Source: Chloroflexota bacterium
GTDB taxonomy: Bacteria; Chloroflexota; Anaerolineae; Anaerolineales; Villigracilaceae
Assembly (NCBI GenBank): GCA_016219545.1
Contig: JACRMH010000003.1
Span: 62,001-126,000, forward strand
Reading direction: 5' to 3'
DNA: 64,000 nucleotides
The notes below the pieces were generated by a model that was not told where the DNA came from, did not search any database, and was given only the letters and a program-made list of their open reading frames with translations. Positions within the stretch are counted from its first letter, which is position 1. Every line of letters begins with the position of its first letter. Shown here piece by piece: positions 10,549-19,796 of this stretch. The position numbers and the translations under genes are program-made.

Positions 10549-10573
10549 GGGCGAGGTGACCTCGCCCCTACAT
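10547..10573. repeat. Family C palindrome (TAGGGGCGAGGTGACCTCGCCCCTA), likely also acting as convergent terminator
   Basis: Perfect inverted repeat between convergent genes; similar to copies at 29121, 46431 and 54797. Confidence 0.75.
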
Positions 10574-10577
10574 GTCC

Positions 10578-11795
10578 TTATGTGTTTTCTTCCGGCGGTT
10601 TGACGGCGCGAAACTCCCTGAACAATAAAAGGTCATAGACGATCTTGAGTCCGCCCGCAAGGAAAAGCGGAGCGTTGAACAGGAATGGAATACTAAAGAA
10701 GAAACCTGTCAACATGGGGGAAACGGCCGCGCCAACGGAACGCGCAATGGCGGTCACACCCGAAGCGGCAGACCTTTCGTCGGGGGCGACAACAGCCATC
10801 GTATACGATTGACGCGTGGGCACATCCATTTGCGAGATGCTAAACCGCAGAAGCAAAAGTCCAATGGCCAACGGCAGGCTCGGCATCAACGGCACGAGCA
10901 TCAATAGAATATTTGACGGGATATGGGTGAAGACCATCGTGTTGATCAGCCCGATCTTTGCGGCAAGCGGCACTGCCAACAATGCCGAAATTCCCGCGAG
11001 GACATTTGCCCCGAAGAAGATACTGCCCAGCACGCCCGAGTCCACTCCGAACTTAACATGGAACCAATACGCGATCATGCTCTGCACAACCAACCCGCCC
11101 GCAAAGGCATCTAACGCAAAGAGAGCACTCAATTTAAAAACTACATTCCGTGATTTATGAAGGCCAAGGGTTTTCTTAACTTCTGTCTTGATTTCCGTCA
11201 CTTCAATGGCAGGCGACACACCCAGGAATAAGATCACGAGAAGAATTCCGCCAAGCCCGTAACCCATCAACACAAGGCGGTATGCTTCCAGTTGACTCCA
11301 GCCATTGTTTTGCAAAATTTTCGCAAGCCACCCACCCGCGAGTGCTCCCGTTGCAGTCGCGAAGGAACCGACCATGTTATACCAGGCAAAAAACTTTGTC
11401 CGCTTTTCATTGGGAATCAACTGAGTCAAGCCGGCTTGTTCCACTGAAAGGAAGGGACCGATCTCATTTCCGCTGGGGCTGATGACGCCGATGATGGCCG
11501 CGGCCATGAGCAGATAGATGTTGTGCGTGATGACGAACACGGCTCCCGCTCCGACCATGAGCAGGGCTCCGACTAAAAGAGTCTTCTTCCGTCCGAATTG
11601 GTCCGCATGCGTCGTGAGCCACAGGGATATTCCGGCATCGCCGGCCAGAGTCAGCGTAAAGAGCAGACCAATTAACTTTTCGTTAAAGCCTGTTTCGGCG
11701 AGATAAAGAGCGAGCACCACCGAAAGGAATCCGTAACAAAAGAGTCGGATGATGCGCGTGGAGAAAAGCAGGTTGATGTCGCGTTGATGCGCCAT
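10578..11795 (-). CDS. MFS transporter
   Basis: About 400 aa, 12-TM style, DQFGRKKTLLVG motif. Start set at MAHQRDINLL. Confidence 0.88.
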   Translation of the reverse strand: MAHQRDINLLFSTRIIRLFCYGFLSVVLALYLAETGFNEKLIGLLFTLTLAGDAGISLWLTTHADQFGRKKTLLVGALLMVGAGAVFVITHNIYLLMAAAIIGVISPSGNEIGPFLSVEQAGLTQLIPNEKRTKFFAWYNMVGSFATATGALAGGWLAKILQNNGWSQLEAYRLVLMGYGLGGILLVILFLGVSPAIEVTEIKTEVKKTLGLHKSRNVVFKLSALFALDAFAGGLVVQSMIAYWFHVKFGVDSGVLGSIFFGANVLAGISALLAVPLAAKIGLINTMVFTHIPSNILLMLVPLMPSLPLAIGLLLLRFSISQMDVPTRQSYTMAVVAPDERSAASGVTAIARSVGAAVSPMLTGFFFSIPFLFNAPLFLAGGLKIVYDLLLFREFRAVKPPEENT

Positions 11796-11808
11796 GACGG
11801 ATACAGGG

Positions 11809-12684
11809 TTATTGAGCAAACCATCGAATTGCGCTTTGTAAATTCATAACGTTTTGCAATTCAGAATAAGGCACGGTCACAATTTGCGGACCGGCCGCAT
11901 AAGGCGCGACCTGATACTCATCAAAGGTGATCATCAGCCCGTCATTGGTCAGGTTCCAGCGTTGATAATTTCCGGCAAGCGCGTCGGCACCGCCTGAGGA
12001 CACGTCAAAGCCAAGATCGCGCGCGGAGAGTTGAGCCTTGCAATAATCCGAGACCACTTGCAGGTAACTCGAACCGGCGAGGAAAAGCTCGTTCAGGGTA
12101 AGTTCCCTGCTATTTTGAAGATCATAGTTCAACGTGCGGCTGGAGTGACCGGGATGCGCGGCGCCATCGGCGTAATAAGAGATGTCAAACTTGAAGCTCC
12201 AAATATCCCCGCGCTGACCAAGGAGTGTATATTGCAGGTCAAAGCTGCTGCCTGCCGCAATGGGAGGATTGGAAGCAAAGGCCAACACGTCCGCTTTAAA
12301 TCGGTTGATCTCATCGTGAACGATTTGATTGAGGAGTGTATTAACGTTCGATACACGCGGGTCACCCGAACCTTCCAGGCTGGGGATCTGCGCCGTGATC
12401 GTATACACCGGCGCATTGCCGGATTCGTTAAAGGGAATCGAAACTACATGAAGAAGTTGACTCAACATGGGTGTTGCCGGTGGATTTGTGGGTGGAGCAG
12501 GCGTTAAAGTGGCAATGGGCGTAAAGGTGGGAATCGGCGTGGAAGTTGAATCGATAATCCCCGTTGGCGCTGTCGCGGATATTGGCAGGTCAGTAATTGG
12601 GGGATTTGTTGGGACACCGATCAAACCACAAGCCAGCGTACTTAATAAAAGAACAGACAACAAGAAAAAGCTTTTTGTTTTCAT
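11809..12684 (-). CDS. Lipoprotein with DUF3298/RsiV-like C-terminal domain
   Basis: Signal/lipobox MKTKSFFLLSVLLLSTLACG; ...HPGHSSRTLNYDLQNSRELTLNELF...LMITFDEYQVAPYAAGPQIVTVPYSEL. Confidence 0.8.
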   Translation of the reverse strand: MKTKSFFLLSVLLLSTLACGLIGVPTNPPITDLPISATAPTGIIDSTSTPIPTFTPIATLTPAPPTNPPATPMLSQLLHVVSIPFNESGNAPVYTITAQIPSLEGSGDPRVSNVNTLLNQIVHDEINRFKADVLAFASNPPIAAGSSFDLQYTLLGQRGDIWSFKFDISYYADGAAHPGHSSRTLNYDLQNSRELTLNELFLAGSSYLQVVSDYCKAQLSARDLGFDVSSGGADALAGNYQRWNLTNDGLMITFDEYQVAPYAAGPQIVTVPYSELQNVMNLQSAIRWFAQ

Positions 12685-12691
12685 AACAACT

Positions 12692-12744
12692 CCTTCGCGA
12701 TGAGATTGCTTCGGACGGGAGAACACCGTCCTCGCAACGACATG
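12692..12744. repeat. Dispersed repeat, family A
   Basis: rc: ATGTCGTTGCGAGGACGGTGTTCTCCCGTCCGAAGCAATCTCATCGCG. Confidence 0.75.
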
Positions 12745-12750
12745 ATAATG

Positions 12751-13185
12751 TTACTTCTTCGCAACATCCAAACGGCACCAGGCATATAACGCGTCATAAA
12801 CTTCAAATTGATTTTCGATATTTTCAACATCTTCAGGGAAGCGCAGGCTGTATCCGCTGGCGATGGCTTCGAGTCCGCGTGCGATGGGGTCGGTGTCAAT
12901 ATCGGCATCCACATCCGCTGCATGGACTATCTTTGCCAGCCGCAAAAGCCCCGGCTCCTTGAGCCCATACTTGAGAATGATGGACTCGAATGAACAACGT
13001 CCATCCACGTGACCCAGCTCAACGCCCGGCGCATCATAGGGAATCGCGCCAGTCTCTTTGGCGACCTTTTCAATTTGATTAGCTGGTACGAATAAAAATT
13101 CTGCCTCGCTGTCTATAAAGCGGGTGATGAGCCAGGGGCATGCCACCCGGTCAACATGAACATGCGAACGTGTGATCCATTTCAT
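12751..13185 (-). CDS. Chromate resistance protein ChrB-like domain
   Basis: WITRSHVHVDRVACPWLITRFID...VELGHVDGRCSFESII...: ChrB C-terminal family pattern. Confidence 0.85.
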   Translation of the reverse strand: MKWITRSHVHVDRVACPWLITRFIDSEAEFLFVPANQIEKVAKETGAIPYDAPGVELGHVDGRCSFESIILKYGLKEPGLLRLAKIVHAADVDADIDTDPIARGLEAIASGYSLRFPEDVENIENQFEVYDALYAWCRLDVAKK

Positions 13186-13196
13186 GAGAGTCTCCT

Positions 13197-15230
13197 TTAA
13201 GTTATAAACACATGAATCTCTTTCGGTCCATGAACACCAATGGTAAGCGTCATTTCAATATCTGCGGTACGAGATGGTCCCGTGATGAAGACCGCCGCAT
13301 TTTTGTCCCTGACCAAATTCATCGCATCCGACAGGGACGGCAAAATATTGGATGCCTTCAGGACGGCAATATGAATCTCAGGCAGGAGCGAACCCTTGAG
13401 CGGACTCCCCTCCCCGTCAACGATCAAAACGGACCCGGTATCTGCCAGCCCGCAAATGGCATTCGTCACACCGACAAGGATTTCCGGATCAGGCTCATGG
13501 GTGAAGTCAATATTTTCTTTGCGCAAAAGGGATTCATCCAAAGTATTCGGCTCAAGATGGACCTTATTGATTCCGCGCGATTTCAAAAACTCGATCACAT
13601 CTTTCGTGACGTTTTGAGTTTGATAAACATGTCCACTTAGTGCGGCAAGTTCACGGATGAATTGATCAACTCTATTCATGTCGCTCTGAGGGAGCCGCTT
13701 TGCGGTGACCGAAGAGTCTCTATCAATGTGCAAGGGATTCTTCGCTTCGCTCAGAATGACATTATTTTTATTCCATGAATTTCGGAACGTTTTTCCTGCA
13801 AATTTGGGAAAATCCTTGCTGTAACCCCAGCCGGTAAACGCAGGGAGACGAATCCACTGCGAGCGCGGGGAAAGCAGGGACATTGTCAGCGCCGCGAATT
13901 TTTGAGAAGCGCCGAACAGCTTCGGGTGAGTCGCGAGGCGGGTGTACATCTGCAGACCAAGTTTGGTCATGGAAGATAATCCTGATCCTTCGGTCTGCGG
14001 TCTATGGTCTATCGTCGGGCTTTGCCCCGCCCTCACGCGCGTCAGCAACTTCGGCAGGTCAATATCCACAGGACAGGTATCTTTGCACGCGCCGCATAAC
14101 GATGAGGCTTGCGCAAGCTGGACATAATTTTCGCCAAGCAATCCCGGCGAAATGACAGAGCCGATTGGGCCGGGATACGGCGCAATGGAATTATCTTTTC
14201 CGATATAGGCATGTCCGCTCAACTCGCGGAACACAGGACAGGCATTGAGGCATGCGCCGCAGCGGATGCAATACAACGATTCTTTGAGCGGAGAGTTTCT
14301 TAAGCGCGTGCGTCCGTTGTCGAGAATAATAAGATGGCGCGTTTGATTTGCGAGCGGTTTGTGAAGCAGTTGAGTATAGACAGTTAATTTTTGTCCGGTT
14401 GCAGAACGCGGCAAAAGCGAAAGCATGAGCGAAAGATTTTCAAGGTTCGGCACAAGGCGCTCCATGCCCATCAATGCAATATGGACAGGTGGAACGGTGG
14501 TGACCATGCGTCCGTTGCCTTCGTTGGTAATGATGCAAACTGCGCCAGTTTCTGCCACACCAAAGTTGACTCCGCTGAAACCTATATCAGCCGTGAGGAA
14601 AACTTCACGCAAAACTTTCCGCGCAGTAGCTGTCAGCGTGGGGATGTCGGTAGTGTATGGAATGCCAAGCTTTTCATGGAAGAGTTCACCAACTTGTTCC
14701 TTGCGTAAATGCGCGGCCGGCGTAATGATGTGACTCGGCCTTTCATGGCGGAGCTGCACAATGTATTCGCCAAGGTCGGTCTCGACGACCTGGATGCCTT
14801 CTTTTTCAAGCTTATGATTTAATTCGATCTCTTCCGAGACCATGGATTTTGATTTGGCAATTAAAACCTTTTCACCACGAAGGTCACCAAGGGGCACTAA
14901 GGTTTTGTCTTTACTTTGTGTCCTTAGTGGCGAGGGTTTTGAAATTCCCAAAATGATCCGAATCGCTTCCGCCGCGTCCTTCGCGCGATGGACAATGACC
15001 CCATTCTCTTGATTCTTTGCGATGAACTGTGCCAGATATTCATCCAAATGTTCGATCACATCCGCGCGGATGGAGTGCGCACGTTGGCGTCTCTCGCGCC
15101 AATCGGGGATGGAGGCGAATGCCGTGTCGCGCCCTTTCAGGCGGCGTTCGGTATTGTTATCCAATGCGATCTGAAGGGTTTCATCTTCAATGGACTGGCG
15201 AATCCGGGCGCGAAAGGTTTGATTGTTCAT
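13197..15230 (-). CDS. lutB/lutC fusion: Fused LutB-LutC lactate-utilization-type protein (LUD + 2x[4Fe-4S] + LUD)
   Basis: CIRCGACLNACPVF and CGACKDTCPVDI clusters; N-terminal LUD domain (KSKSMVSEEIELN); C-terminal LutC-like domain (ADTGSVLIVDGEG...GPSRTADIEMTLTIGVHGPKEIHVFI). Confidence 0.9.
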   Translation of the reverse strand: MNNQTFRARIRQSIEDETLQIALDNNTERRLKGRDTAFASIPDWRERRQRAHSIRADVIEHLDEYLAQFIAKNQENGVIVHRAKDAAEAIRIILGISKPSPLRTQSKDKTLVPLGDLRGEKVLIAKSKSMVSEEIELNHKLEKEGIQVVETDLGEYIVQLRHERPSHIITPAAHLRKEQVGELFHEKLGIPYTTDIPTLTATARKVLREVFLTADIGFSGVNFGVAETGAVCIITNEGNGRMVTTVPPVHIALMGMERLVPNLENLSLMLSLLPRSATGQKLTVYTQLLHKPLANQTRHLIILDNGRTRLRNSPLKESLYCIRCGACLNACPVFRELSGHAYIGKDNSIAPYPGPIGSVISPGLLGENYVQLAQASSLCGACKDTCPVDIDLPKLLTRVRAGQSPTIDHRPQTEGSGLSSMTKLGLQMYTRLATHPKLFGASQKFAALTMSLLSPRSQWIRLPAFTGWGYSKDFPKFAGKTFRNSWNKNNVILSEAKNPLHIDRDSSVTAKRLPQSDMNRVDQFIRELAALSGHVYQTQNVTKDVIEFLKSRGINKVHLEPNTLDESLLRKENIDFTHEPDPEILVGVTNAICGLADTGSVLIVDGEGSPLKGSLLPEIHIAVLKASNILPSLSDAMNLVRDKNAAVFITGPSRTADIEMTLTIGVHGPKEIHVFIT
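13680..13772. repeat. Family B repeat inside the lutBC coding frame
   Basis: rc contains AATGTCATTCTGAGCGAAGCGAAGAATCCCTTGCACATTG, translated NVILSEAKNPLHIDRDSSVTAKRLPQSD. Confidence 0.75.
14865..14940. repeat. Dispersed inverted repeat inside the lutBC coding frame
   Basis: ACCACGAAGGTCACCAAGGGGCACTAAGG...CTTTGTGTCCTTAGTGGCGAGGGTTTT, imperfect inverted repeat read as SPLRTQSKDKTLVPLGDLRGEK. Confidence 0.65.
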
Positions 15231-15934
15231 GGTTTGACCCCAATGTAAAGTCCGCGCCCATCCAAACCTTTGATGTCGTGGGTCGTTTTCAATCCGGCAG
15301 ATTCAAATGCGTTGATATGATCCTGGGCGGAGAACAAGCCTAATTTATGGATTTCGCTTCGGTGTTCGATTCTCTTTGATGTCCCGATCAAATATTGGAA
15401 TTCAATAATGGAGACGTTCCCCTTGCGCGAACTGCGACTCATGCGGACGATCTTTAGATCATCGCGGTTCACAACGGTCATGTGGACGTGCCCCACGTTC
15501 CATTCTTCGAATGAAAACCAGGGTTCAACCAGCAAGACTCCCCCGGGCAAAAGATGCCCGGCCATGTTTCGGATCGCTTTGGCAAGGTTGGGTTTTGTCC
15601 TGACGTAACCGATGGAACTGAACAGGCAGGTAATGACATCGAAATTGCGATTCAAATTGAAATCAAGCATGTCGCCATGATGAAATTTAATACCCGGGTA
15701 TTTTTTGCGGGCGATAGACAGCATTTTTGAATCAAGGTCAAGTCCCTCAACGTGATAATACTGGTTGAGGAGGTTCGCATGTGTGCCCGTTCCGCAGGCT
15801 ACATCCAAAAGTTTATGCCCGCCCGACTTATTGTGCTTCTGGATAAATTTCTGCAACCGTTTGGTTTCCACAGAATAATCCTTGTCAATGGAAGCATAAA
15901 TCTCATCGTAGTAATTGGCTGATTTGGAAAACAT
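15227..15934 (-). CDS. Class I SAM-dependent methyltransferase
   Basis: LLDVACGTGTHANLL motif I. Start set at MFSKSANYYDEIY. Confidence 0.88.
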   Translation of the reverse strand: MFSKSANYYDEIYASIDKDYSVETKRLQKFIQKHNKSGGHKLLDVACGTGTHANLLNQYYHVEGLDLDSKMLSIARKKYPGIKFHHGDMLDFNLNRNFDVITCLFSSIGYVRTKPNLAKAIRNMAGHLLPGGVLLVEPWFSFEEWNVGHVHMTVVNRDDLKIVRMSRSSRKGNVSIIEFQYLIGTSKRIEHRSEIHKLGLFSAQDHINAFESAGLKTTHDIKGLDGRGLYIGVKP

Positions 15935-15936
15935 AG

Positions 15937-16665
15937 CTACCTCTGATTCAAAACTTCTGCAATATGAACTACGCGTTGACTTTTCTTTTGTCGATTCAAT
16001 CCGCCCGCAATGTGCATAAGACAACCCGCATCGGTCACGACTAAAGCGGGAGATTGAGTCGCTTCCAAGTTGCTGATCTTGCGCTTCATCCACTCCGCTG
16101 ACAGTTCGGGATGCTCCACAGACATGATGCCGCCGAAACCGCAACATTCTTCAGCATGCGGCAGTTCGACCAGGGTCGCGCCGTACACATTTGCCAGCAA
16201 GGCCCGCGGCTGTGCATCCACATTGATCCCGCGCAAGGTGTGGCAGGACGGATGATAGGTCAACATCCCATCCCATTTCGCACCGACGTCTTCCACGCCA
16301 AGAATATCCACAAGGTATTCTGTAAATTCATAAGTTCGGGAAGCTAGTGACTTTGCGCGCGGATACCAGGTTGAATCCCCTTCAAATAATTCCAGATAAT
16401 TGTGCCTGAACATGTGCGCGCACGAGCCGGAGGGTGTGACAATATCGCCGGTAGTGTTCTCGAATACTTTTATCGTGTGTTCCGCAATGGCGCGCGCATC
16501 CTTGCGGAGACCGGCGTTGAATTGCGGCTGTCCGCAGCAGGTTTGTTCGGGCGCGAAGTCCACGTTAATGCCGAGGCGGTGGAGAATGTCCACGACGGAT
16601 TCACCAGTTTTCGGGAAGAAAGAGTCGATGAGGCAGGTGATGAAGAGTTGTACAGTGCGGGTCAT
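15937..16665 (-). CDS. lutA: LutA-like (Fe-S)-binding protein with CCG domains
   Basis: VQLFITCLIDSFFPKTGESVVDILHRLG...TCCGQPQFNAG; CHTLRG...AEECCGFGG. Confidence 0.9.
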   Translation of the reverse strand: MTRTVQLFITCLIDSFFPKTGESVVDILHRLGINVDFAPEQTCCGQPQFNAGLRKDARAIAEHTIKVFENTTGDIVTPSGSCAHMFRHNYLELFEGDSTWYPRAKSLASRTYEFTEYLVDILGVEDVGAKWDGMLTYHPSCHTLRGINVDAQPRALLANVYGATLVELPHAEECCGFGGIMSVEHPELSAEWMKRKISNLEATQSPALVVTDAGCLMHIAGGLNRQKKSQRVVHIAEVLNQR

Positions 16666-16751
16666 CCGCCGATTGTAATCCCGATTTTGACGTGGAATTT
16701 CTGCTTGACCCTCGTATGATAGTACAGTAAAATACCGTCCGCACAAAAAAT

Positions 16752-16825
16752 GCTCTCGTAGCTCAGTGGATTAGAGCGCTTGCTTGCGGAGCAATAGGTC
16801 GCAGGTTCGAGTCCTGCCGGGAGCA
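16752..16825 (+). tRNA. tRNA-Arg, anticodon GCG
   Basis: Cloverleaf: GCTCTCG/CGGGAGC acceptor, GCTC/GAGC D-stem, anticodon loop TTGCGGA, GCAGG-TTCGAGT-CCTGC T-arm; 3' CCA not encoded. Confidence 0.92.
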
Positions 16826-16827
16826 CT

Positions 16828-16858
16828 AAAAGAAGCGGAGAGTTCCGCTTCTTTTTAT
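16828..16858 (+). terminator. Intrinsic terminator after tRNA-Arg
   Basis: AGAAGCGGA-gagt-TCCGCTTCTTTTT. Confidence 0.8.
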
Positions 16859-16871
16859 TTACAAGGACAGT

Positions 16872-17681
16872 ATGAAAAACTCAAAACCCCACATTCTCCT
16901 AACGAACGATGACGGCATCCGCTCCCCCGGTTTATGGGCGGCGGCAAGCGAACTCTCCAAGATCGGGTATGTCACCGTTGCCGCACCGCGCGAGCAGTCC
17001 TCGGGCATGGGGCGCAGCTTGCCCAGCACATCAGACGGGAAAATTTTCAAAGAGCAGGTGCAGGTCAACGGTCAGGAGTGGACCGTTTATGCGGTCGGCG
17101 GCTCGCCCGCACAGGCCGTCCTGCACGGCGTTTTGGAGATCGCCCCGCACAAACCTGACCTGATCGTTTCGGGAATCAATTACGGCGAGAATGTCGGAAC
17201 GGGAATTACCATCTCGGGAACTGTCGGCGCGGCCATGCAGGGAGCGGCTATGGGAATCCTTTCCCTTGCGGTTTCATTGGAAACCGAAACACAATATCAC
17301 CTGACCCATTCTGAAGAAATTGATTTTTCCACCGCCGGATATTTCGCCGCATATTTCGCGCGACTCATCCTTGAAAAGAATTTTTCAGCGGGAGTGGATT
17401 TTATGAAAGTGGAAGTGCCGCGTCATGCCACGCCGACGACTGAGTGGCGAACGACGAAGCTCTCGCATCTTCGATATTATGAACCTGTCCCCGCGAAACG
17501 AGACTCATGGGAAGAGCCTGGCGCAATAACCTATAAAGAGTCTGCCACGCTTGAACATGAAGACGAAGACTCGGATGTATATGTTTTGCGGAAAAAGAAA
17601 ATGGTGGCTGTCACGCCGTTGAATTTGGATATGACGGCCCGTGTGCCATTAAGCGATTTTGAAAGGTTTCTGCGCAGTTAA
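16872..17681 (+). CDS. surE: 5'/3'-nucleotidase SurE
   Basis: ILLTNDDGIRSPGL, APREQSSGMGRS, SGINYGENVGTGITISGTVGAAMQG. Confidence 0.93.
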   Translation: MKNSKPHILLTNDDGIRSPGLWAAASELSKIGYVTVAAPREQSSGMGRSLPSTSDGKIFKEQVQVNGQEWTVYAVGGSPAQAVLHGVLEIAPHKPDLIVSGINYGENVGTGITISGTVGAAMQGAAMGILSLAVSLETETQYHLTHSEEIDFSTAGYFAAYFARLILEKNFSAGVDFMKVEVPRHATPTTEWRTTKLSHLRYYEPVPAKRDSWEEPGAITYKESATLEHEDEDSDVYVLRKKKMVAVTPLNLDMTARVPLSDFERFLRS

Positions 17682-17688
17682 AAATAGT

Positions 17689-17726
17689 CAGCCCCAAGTT
17701 TTCTTCAAAACCTGGGGCTGACTATT
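17689..17726. terminator. Bidirectional terminator/inverted repeat between surE and dnaK
   Basis: GTCAGCCCCAAGTTTTcttcAAAACCTGGGGCTGAC. Confidence 0.75.
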
Positions 17727-17757
17727 TAACTACGGGACTACCTAACTAATTGACTAC

Positions 17758-19656
17758 TTATTCTTTTACTTCGCCATCGATCACATCGCCATCTTGCGGA
17801 GCGGATTGTCCGCCAGTTCCCTGCGGGGGCTGTCCCTGTGCTTGCGGGTCACCTTGAGAATAGAGCTGCTGACTCAAAGCATGGAAAGCGTTCTGCAAAG
17901 ACTCTGTGTGCTTCTTGATGTTGGCAATATCATCGCCTTGCGCGGCTTGCTTCAGATCGTTGATCTGAGTTTCAATGGAACTGCGTTCTGCTGCCGGAAC
18001 TTTATCACCGAGTTCACGCAATGCCTTTTCGGTTTGATAAATAAGATTATCGGCATCGTTCTTAACCTGGATAGCTTCACGGCGTGCCTTATCCGCGCTT
18101 TCATTCTGACGGGCTTCCTGTACCATACGCTCGATATCATTCTTGTTCAGGTTGGTCGAAGCGGTGATCGTGATCTTCTGTTCCTTGCCTGACGCTTTAT
18201 CTTTGGCAGTAACGTGCAAAATACCGTTCGCATCAATGTCAAAGGTCACTTCCACTTGCGGGATGCCGCGCGGAGCCGGCGGGATTCCATCGAGGCGGAA
18301 TCTTCCGAGGCTCATGTTGTCATTTGCCAGCGGACGTTCACCTTGCAGGATGTGAATATCTACAGCAGTCTGGTTATCCGCGGCGGTTGAGTATGTCTCC
18401 GTCTTGCGGACAGGGATCGTGGTATTGCGTTCGATCATGACCGTCATGACACTGCCCATCGTTTCAACGCCAAGTGAAAGCGGAGTCACATCCAACAATA
18501 AAATATCCTTGACTTCGCCGCCGAGTACGCCGCCTTGAATGGCCGCGCCAATCGCTACGACTTCATCGGGGTTGACACCCTTGTTTGGTTCTTTGCCATT
18601 CGTCAGCTTGCGTACCAGGTCCTGCACCATCGGCATACGCGAGGAACCACCGACTAATACCACTTCGTCGAGTTTGTCCGCTGAGAGTCCTGCATCTTTG
18701 AGCGCGGATTCAAACGGCTTGCGGCAACGAGCAAGCAGATCATCAGTCATCTGCTCGAATTTGGCGCGGGAAAGTTTTAGTTGTAAATGTTTCGGTCCAC
18801 TTGCATCGGCTGTGATGTAAGGCAGGTTGATCTCAGTTTCCATGACTGTGGAAAGTTCGATCTTTGCTTTTTCTGCGGCTTCGCGTAAACGTTGTAAGGC
18901 TTGCTTGTCAGCGCGCAGATCAATGCCTTGATCCTTCTTGAATTCATCCGCGGCCCAGTTGGTGATCTTCTGATCCCAGTCATCGCCGCCGAGGTGGGTA
19001 TCGCCATTCGTGGATTTGACTTCAATCACGCCTTCGCCCACTTCAAGCACGGATACATCGAACGTACCACCGCCGAGGTCGAAGACCAAAATGGTTTCAT
19101 TCTTTTTCTTATCGAGTCCATAAGCCAGCGCGGACGCTGTCGGCTCGTTGATGATGCGCAGAACTTCGAGACCTGCGATCTTGCCCGCATCCTTGGTCGC
19201 CTGACGCTGACTATCGTTGAAATACGCCGGGACAGTGATGACCGCCTGTGTGACAGCTTCGCCAAGATACGCTTCCGCATCAGACTTAAGCTTGCCCAGG
19301 ATCATCGCACTGATCTCCTGCGGAGAATATTCCTTGCCTGTCATCGGAAGTTTAACGCGCACATCATTGGAAGGTCCTTCAATAACTTGATAAGGAACCA
19401 TGCCGCGCTCGACAGTGGTCTCGCCGAAGTGCCGTCCAATGAAACGCTTGATGGAATAAACTGTATTATCCGAATTGATCACAGCCTGCCGCTTCGCGGT
19501 CTGACCGACCATACGTTCGCCGTTCTTGTTGAACGCCACCACTGACGGGCAGAGTCGTCCGCCTTCCGCAGTTGTGATGACAGTTGGTGTGCCGCCCTCC
19601 ATGACAGCGACAACGCTGTTTGTAGTACCTAGATCAATGCCTATGATTTTTCCCAT
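17758..19656 (-). CDS. dnaK: Chaperone DnaK (Hsp70)
   Basis: [22 protein letters not shown]; full-length 632 aa. Confidence 0.99.
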   Translation of the reverse strand: MGKIIGIDLGTTNSVVAVMEGGTPTVITTAEGGRLCPSVVAFNKNGERMVGQTAKRQAVINSDNTVYSIKRFIGRHFGETTVERGMVPYQVIEGPSNDVRVKLPMTGKEYSPQEISAMILGKLKSDAEAYLGEAVTQAVITVPAYFNDSQRQATKDAGKIAGLEVLRIINEPTASALAYGLDKKKNETILVFDLGGGTFDVSVLEVGEGVIEVKSTNGDTHLGGDDWDQKITNWAADEFKKDQGIDLRADKQALQRLREAAEKAKIELSTVMETEINLPYITADASGPKHLQLKLSRAKFEQMTDDLLARCRKPFESALKDAGLSADKLDEVVLVGGSSRMPMVQDLVRKLTNGKEPNKGVNPDEVVAIGAAIQGGVLGGEVKDILLLDVTPLSLGVETMGSVMTVMIERNTTIPVRKTETYSTAADNQTAVDIHILQGERPLANDNMSLGRFRLDGIPPAPRGIPQVEVTFDIDANGILHVTAKDKASGKEQKITITASTNLNKNDIERMVQEARQNESADKARREAIQVKNDADNLIYQTEKALRELGDKVPAAERSSIETQINDLKQAAQGDDIANIKKHTESLQNAFHALSQQLYSQGDPQAQGQPPQGTGGQSAPQDGDVIDGEVKE

Positions 19657-19743
19657 AACGAAACTCCTTGCTTATAGTTTTCAATGGATGTAATGTTAAA
19701 CGAATTATGCAAGAATTCTGTTAACAGGATGTAGGATGTGCAT

Positions 19744-19780
19744 AAAAAAAAGCCGCCCCATAAAAACGAGGCGGCTTCAT
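19744..19780 (-). terminator. Intrinsic terminator of lipoprotein array
   Basis: AAAAAAAGCCGCCccataaaaacgaGGCGGCTT, U-tract on minus strand. Confidence 0.8.
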
Positions 19781-19796
19781 ACTCAAAAAAATCAGT

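Noticed and set aside
13197-15230. Calling lutBC a frameshifted pseudogene because of odd peptide stretches
   Set aside because: The frame is continuous, both Fe-S clusters and the LUD motifs are intact, and the odd stretches coincide with repeat DNA.
18901-19545. 214-aa plus-strand ORF inside dnaK
   Set aside because: Exact antisense shadow of a highly conserved gene.
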